Below, in pieces: positions 60,445 through 64,000 of a stretch of 64,000 nucleotides of DNA (its first letter is position 1; each line of letters starts with the position of its first letter). The notes below the pieces were generated by a model. It ran no database searches. It saw only the letters and a list, made by a program, of their open reading frames with translations, and was not told where the DNA came from. This DNA comes from Rhodococcus ruber (GTDB taxonomy: Bacteria > Actinomycetota > Actinomycetes > Mycobacteriales > Mycobacteriaceae): positions 1-64,000 of the forward strand of contig NZ_JAPWIJ010000006.1 in assembly GCF_027270735.1 (NCBI RefSeq), given 5' to 3'. The position numbers and the translations under genes are program-made.

Positions 60445-61584
60445 ATGACCATCACCGAGTCCCCCGCCCCGTTCACCGTCGACATCCCGCAGTCCGAACT
60501 CGACGACCTGGCACGACGCGTCCGCGACGCCCGTCTCCCGGAACCTTTGGGTGCCGACGACTGGACCACCGGTGTCCCCATCTCCGTCCTGAAATCCATG
60601 GCCTCGACGTGGATCGACGACTTCAGCTGGCGGGACGTGGAAAGGCAGCTCGAGGCATTCCCCCAATTCCTGGTGGAAATCGACGGGCAGCGCATCCACT
60701 ATCTGCACGTGCGATCGTCGCGGGCCGATGCCACACCGATACTGCTGTGCCATGGGTGGCCCGGGTCGTATCTCGAGTTTCTGGAGCTCATTCCGCTCCT
60801 CACGGAGCCGGACGACGTGAACAGCCGTCCCTTCGACGTGATAGTTCCCTCCGTACCCGGATTCGCTTTCTCCATGCCGCTCTCCGACGACGGGTGGACC
60901 ACCGACCGGGTGGCGAAAGCGTTCGTGGAGTTGATGAGTCACCTGGAGTACGACTCGTACGTCGTGCAAGGTGGCGACTACGGTGCCGGCGTTGCACCTG
61001 CGATGGGACGGCTGGATCCCGATCACTGCACCGCCATTCACGTCAACGGTTCGATCGGCGCACCCCAGCAAGCGCCTGACGAAGAAGAGCAAAAGCGTTG
61101 CACCGAAGTCGAACTGGACCGCTATCGCCGCGTAGCGGACTTCCTGCAGTCCGAGTTCGGGTACATCTCCATCCAGTCGACGCGACCGCAATTGATCGGT
61201 GCCGCCATGACCGACAGTCCCATCGGTCAGCTCGCTTGGATGCTGGACAAGTTTCGTGCGTGGACTTATCCGTTCGACGCGGAACCGGACAGACGCATCC
61301 TGGCGCACGTCACTCTGTATTGGCTCACTCGTTGCGCCGGTAGTGCCGCATACACCGTGTACGCAGCCGAATCCGGCGCCTGGGGCGAGCAGGCCGAGAA
61401 GCCGTCACAACCGGTCGGTGCCATCATGTTTGCGCACGACATCGGCATTCGGCACCTCGCGGAACAAGAATTCCGCATCGTGCACTGGACCGAAGTTCCC
61501 GATCACGGTGGGCATTTCGCCGCGATGGAGTATCCGGCTGAGCTGGCGGCGGATCTGCGGACTTTCCTCGACTCGTCGACGTAG
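60445..61584 (+). CDS. Epoxide hydrolase
   Basis: 379 aa. N-terminal epoxide hydrolase domain (about 10-110) followed by an alpha/beta hydrolase core with oxyanion HGWPGS, nucleophile Asp in QGGDYGAG, and catalytic His in DHGGHFAAME; a lid Tyr pair is likely in the TVYAAE region. Cytosolic. Hydrates epoxides to diols, common in Rhodococcus xenobiotic metabolism. ATG 60445 is chosen; the frame is open to 60373. Confidence 0.92.
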   Translation: MTITESPAPFTVDIPQSELDDLARRVRDARLPEPLGADDWTTGVPISVLKSMASTWIDDFSWRDVERQLEAFPQFLVEIDGQRIHYLHVRSSRADATPILLCHGWPGSYLEFLELIPLLTEPDDVNSRPFDVIVPSVPGFAFSMPLSDDGWTTDRVAKAFVELMSHLEYDSYVVQGGDYGAGVAPAMGRLDPDHCTAIHVNGSIGAPQQAPDEEEQKRCTEVELDRYRRVADFLQSEFGYISIQSTRPQLIGAAMTDSPIGQLAWMLDKFRAWTYPFDAEPDRRILAHVTLYWLTRCAGSAAYTVYAAESGAWGEQAEKPSQPVGAIMFAHDIGIRHLAEQEFRIVHWTEVPDHGGHFAAMEYPAELAADLRTFLDSST

Positions 61585-61665
61585 GAGCGCGAACCCGTAA
61601 TGCAGAGGCCGAGGATGGGCACCTCATGCCTGGCCTGACAGTCGCACGGACGACCGCGGCAGCAG

Positions 61666-61863
61666 TCAGGGCACCCAGTGGCGTGCGGCGATATCGTCGA
61701 TCACCGGATCCCCGTCCTGCGCCGACTCGAGTGCCTCCAGGTCGTCGCGCAGTGCGTTCAGGCGTGGGTCGTCGCCCTCCGCTTGTTCGGCGGCGGTGCC
61801 TCCGTCGTCGGCGAGTTGCGCGAGTAACTTCGCGCGCACCCGATCCTTCAGGGAGTCGCTCAT
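61666..61863 (-). CDS. Small hypothetical protein (65 aa)
   Basis: Acidic, helical protein (SDSLKDRVRAKLLAQLADDGG, then LNALRDDLEALESA). No family recognised. Its ATG overlaps the stop of a 32-codon membrane peptide gene (ATGA), so it is the last gene of a small three-gene cluster with a DUF2752 protein. Confidence 0.55.
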   Translation of the reverse strand: MSDSLKDRVRAKLLAQLADDGGTAAEQAEGDDPRLNALRDDLEALESAQDGDPVIDDIAARHWVP

Positions 61864-61958
61864 TCGTCGTCACCTTTCTTGAACACGCGTCGGGCGGTGG
61901 GGATCAGCGCGATGAGTACGCCGAGCAGCACGATGATCGAGAAGATTTCCAACAGCAC
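61860..61958 (-). CDS. 32-aa single-pass membrane peptide
   Basis: GTG 61958 with GAGGAG 6 nt upstream gives MLLEIFSIIVLLGVLIALIP followed by TARRVFKKGDDE: one TM helix then a charged tail. Overlaps the next gene by ATGA and follows the DUF2752 gene by 16 nt. The ribosome binding site, overlap and composition argue it is real. Function unknown. Confidence 0.6.
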   Translation of the reverse strand: MLLEIFSIIVLLGVLIALIPTARRVFKKGDDE

Positions 61959-61974
61959 AGCTACTCCTCAGAGT

Positions 61975-62379
61975 TCAGGTCGGGGCGATTGCGCTGCCCC
62001 ACGGGGTGTTGCGCACCACCGCGAACGCAGTAAGAACAACGATCAGGACGATCACTGTCGGACGGTCGAATCGAGGGCGCGGCAGCGGACGGCCGGTCCA
62101 GCGCGCTCGAAGCCACAACGCCCACACCGCGACCGCAACGATCGCAAGGACAACCGCAACGACATTGCTCGACGCGGCCGCCACGATGTCTCCGCGGCTG
62201 AGGTCGCCGAGAGCGCGGGTGGCTCCGCACCCGGGGCACCACAATCCGGTCAGCGCGTGGAAGGGGCAGGGAAGATAGGTCGAGGTTCGCGGGTCGCGCA
62301 CGTGCAGGAGCACTGCCCCACCGACCGCTGCTGCCGCCACCCCCAAGGGTGCGGCGGTGCTGCGGGTCCGGGTTGCCAT
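61975..62379 (-). CDS. DUF2752 membrane protein
   Basis: 134 aa with three hydrophobic helices and the family signature TYLPCPFHALTGLWCPGCGATRAL, with three Cys around a proline/glycine turn. Actinobacterial DUF2752 proteins have no defined function. First gene of the small cluster at 61.7-62.4 kb and 13 nt downstream of the cupredoxin gene. Confidence 0.85.
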   Translation of the reverse strand: MATRTRSTAAPLGVAAAAVGGAVLLHVRDPRTSTYLPCPFHALTGLWCPGCGATRALGDLSRGDIVAAASSNVVAVVLAIVAVAVWALWLRARWTGRPLPRPRFDRPTVIVLIVVLTAFAVVRNTPWGSAIAPT

Positions 62380-62392
62380 GGCTACCAGTTCA

Positions 62393-62734
62393 TCACGGTT
62401 CGACGATGATCGTCGCGGTCATGTCCGGATGCGGCGTGCAGTGATACGTGAAGGTGCCCGCGGTGTCGAAGGTGTGGGTGAACTGGCCGGTCTCCATGAG
62501 CTGACTGCGAAACGAGTTGTCGTCGGCGACAACGTTGTGTGCCATGCCTTTGTCCGCGAACACCCACGTGACGGTCTCTCCCACGGAGATCGTCAGTGTC
62601 TTCGGCGAGTACATCCGGTCGGCGACGGTCACCTGGTTCTGGGCGACCGGTTCGGCGGGTGCGGCCGGGGTGGTTGCGGTGGAGCAGGCAGTCAACGTGA
62701 TCAGCAGTGCCGCGAACAATCCGAATGCCTTCAT
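62393..62734 (-). CDS. Cupredoxin lipoprotein
   Basis: 113 aa plastocyanin/azurin-like copper protein. Signal peptide with lipobox LTAC (acylated Cys17); type 1 copper ligands His66 (MAHNVV), Cys99, His102 and Met105 (YHCTPHPDM). Anchored outside the membrane, it probably carries electrons or binds copper. The longer open frame upstream is spurious. Followed by the DUF2752 gene. Confidence 0.9.
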   Translation of the reverse strand: MKAFGLFAALLITLTACSTATTPAAPAEPVAQNQVTVADRMYSPKTLTISVGETVTWVFADKGMAHNVVADDNSFRSQLMETGQFTHTFDTAGTFTYHCTPHPDMTATIIVEP

Positions 62735-62757
62735 GACCTCGACGGTACCGAAACGGC

Positions 62758-63732
62758 TCACTCCCTCCGGCCGAGGATGTACTCGGCCGTCAGCGCAACC
62801 GATCGGTCGGAGTCTCGGTTCAAGCGCTGCAGCGCCTGCACGGCCGCCGGGCCCGGAATGCTCGCCAGGGCTTGCGTCACTCGCAGTCTCACAGCGACAT
62901 CGTCGAGCCCGTCCATCAGAGCCGCCACTGTGGAGGAGTCCGATCCCAGCAGTCCGAGAGCGTCTGCGGCATCCACATCGTTCGTTCCGTCGTGGACCAT
63001 CTCGATCAGCGTCGGAACGGCGTCGGTGACCCCTCTGGCCGCCAGTTCCAGTGCAGCGACGCGCCTGATCTGCGCGTCGTCGTGGACCAGCGCCTCGCGC
63101 AACACGTCGGTGGCGTCGGGGTGGTCGATCTCGACGACGGTCTCGACGGCGCGGCGGCGCACATCGGGGTCCGGTGAGTGCAGGCCCTGCCGCAGCGGCG
63201 CGACCGCGAGGCCACCGGACTGCGCGAGGGCCCACCGAAGTGCGCCGGCCACGTTGGTTGCGGGTTCGCGCAGTACTGCCTCGGCCAGGGCCTCCGCCGG
63301 TACGGTCCGATCACCGACCGATGCCAACGCTGCCGACTGCCGTTTTCCGGCACTCACCGAGTCCAGGTCGCCGAGCATCGCCACGGTGCCGAGCACGTCG
63401 TCCCAGTCGTCGGGACGGGCGCTGCCGACGCGACGCAGCCGGGTGAGCAATTCGGTATCTCGCGCGATGCGTTCTTCGGCTCGGGCCGCGAGCTCGTCTA
63501 CGAGTCCCGAGGCCGCGAAACTCGGATCGTCCAGCGCGCGCCCGACGTCGTGCAACGACAGACCGAGCGAACGTAGGGATTCGACGTGGAACAGGCGCCG
63601 AACGTCCTCCGGGGAGTATTCGCGGTAGCCGGTACTGCTCCGCGAGGTCGGCTGCACCAGCCCGAGTCGGTCGTAGTGCCGCAGCATGCGCGCGCTCACC
63701 CCGGACCGTCGCGCCACTTCTCCGATCAACAT
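62758..63732 (-). CDS. MerR-family regulator fused to HEAT repeats
   Basis: 324 aa: MerR winged helix at the N-terminus (MLIGEVARRSGVSARMLRHYDRLGLV, about 1-70), a dimerisation coiled coil (about 75-120), then HEAT/armadillo-like repeats (about 150-320) in place of a small-molecule domain. The repeats probably mediate protein interaction. It follows a HEAT-like gene by 9 nt. Confidence 0.88.
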   Translation of the reverse strand: MLIGEVARRSGVSARMLRHYDRLGLVQPTSRSSTGYREYSPEDVRRLFHVESLRSLGLSLHDVGRALDDPSFAASGLVDELAARAEERIARDTELLTRLRRVGSARPDDWDDVLGTVAMLGDLDSVSAGKRQSAALASVGDRTVPAEALAEAVLREPATNVAGALRWALAQSGGLAVAPLRQGLHSPDPDVRRRAVETVVEIDHPDATDVLREALVHDDAQIRRVAALELAARGVTDAVPTLIEMVHDGTNDVDAADALGLLGSDSSTVAALMDGLDDVAVRLRVTQALASIPGPAAVQALQRLNRDSDRSVALTAEYILGRRE

Positions 63733-63741
63733 CGTCCTATC

Positions 63742-64000
63742 TCACCCCGCCGTGTCGACTACGCCAAGGGCATCGACGCGTGTGGCCTCGAACACCGCGA
63801 ACCCGGCATCCGGGTCTCGGAGCAGCGCCTCGGTGGCCAGAGCATGGCCACGAACGACATCATCGTTGCTCGACGCGGCGAGCTGCAGCATCGGCTCGAT
63901 CACCGATCCGAGCGCAACCAGCGCGCGGCTGAGACTGCGCTGCACCTCGAACCCACCTCGCCCGAGTTGCGTGCTCAGCATCCCGGCCAGCTGCCCTTCG
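63742..64000 (-). CDS. HEAT-like repeat protein, 3' part only
   Basis: The frame is open to the window edge, so the 5' end lies outside. The visible 85 residues are alpha-helical repeats (RGHALATEALLRDPDAG, SRALVALGSVIEPMLQL) like those of the adjacent MerR-HEAT protein. It ends 9 nt before that gene and is probably co-transcribed. Confidence 0.65.
   Translation of the reverse strand, partial: EGQLAGMLSTQLGRGGFEVQRSLSRALVALGSVIEPMLQLAASSNDDVVRGHALATEALLRDPDAGFAVFEATRVDALGVVDTAG

Noticed and set aside
42000..64000. Possible genomic island or prophage in the accessory half
   Set aside because: No integrase, transposase, tRNA attachment site or direct-repeat boundary was seen, and base composition looks uniform.

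Overview
The window is a gene-dense, high-GC chromosomal stretch from a mycolic-acid actinobacterium, most likely Rhodococcus in the broad sense (Rhodococcoides included). The evidence is gene content and order. Three blocks follow the Mycobacterium tuberculosis order: rlmB-cysS-ispF-ispD-carD / lpqE-radA-disA / canB / mutY / mhuD (like Rv3579c to Rv3592); clpC1, lysS, coaX-panD-panC, folK-folB-folP-folE and ftsH (like Rv3596c to Rv3610c); and hpt-tilS-metalloprotease-dacB / ppa (like Rv3624c to Rv3628). The start choice often favours leaderless transcription: a TANNNT -10 box sits 6-8 nt before an ATG or GTG. I saw no tRNA, rRNA, CRISPR, insertion sequence, prophage or integrase.

Layout. 0.2-2.4 kb: 5-oxoprolinase genes pxpABC. 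2.5-6.6 kb: rlmB, cysS, ispF, ispD and carD on the minus strand. 6.9-15.4 kb: lpqE, radA, disA (c-di-AMP synthesis), a SCO6745-like protein, a membrane-anchored protein, carbonic anhydrase, mutY, two alpha/beta hydrolases and mhuD (haem degradation). 15.4-21 kb: a GGDEF-EAL protein, OsmC, a secreted lipase and a serine hydrolase. 21-26.5 kb: clpC1, lysS and a cysteine dioxygenase-rhodanese pair preceded by a 13-codon cysteine-containing leader ORF. 26.6-34.2 kb: a minus-strand run for folate (folE-folP-folB-folK) and pantothenate/CoA (DUF2520 protein, panC, panD, coaX). 34.3-42.2 kb: ftsH with a very long low-complexity tail, hpt, tilS, a zinc metalloprotease, dacB, ppa.

From 42 kb the content is more accessory: a PAS protein, a membrane GGDEF cyclase, a dienoyl-CoA isomerase-like enzyme with a MarR regulator, a divergent OHCU-decarboxylase-like protein and allantoicase (ureide/purine breakdown) around a TetR-membrane protein pair, a YbaK-type deacylase, and two sulfur-linked units. 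One sulfur unit is a SAM-IV riboswitch ahead of a class V aminotransferase/cysteine desulfurase-like gene. The other is a leaderless 42-codon leader peptide ahead of a truncated luciferase-like protein. At 51.8-57.0 kb lies a Pls-type protein (adenylation, carrier, six membrane segments, three acyltransferase-like domains) followed by a compact M1 metallopeptidase; this is the best candidate for an uncharacterised biosynthetic system. The end holds membrane proteins, a GntR-MFS operon, an epoxide hydrolase, a small-protein cluster, a cupredoxin lipoprotein, and a MerR-HEAT regulator next to a HEAT-like protein cut by the window edge.

Regulatory signals read directly include two TetR operators inside a leaderless promoter, two palindromes between the isomerase and OHCU genes, a SigH/SigR-like promoter for clpC1, several intrinsic hairpins, and three convergent gene pairs that share a CTAG stop palindrome. 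All functional calls rest on motif recognition by eye; no database search was run.
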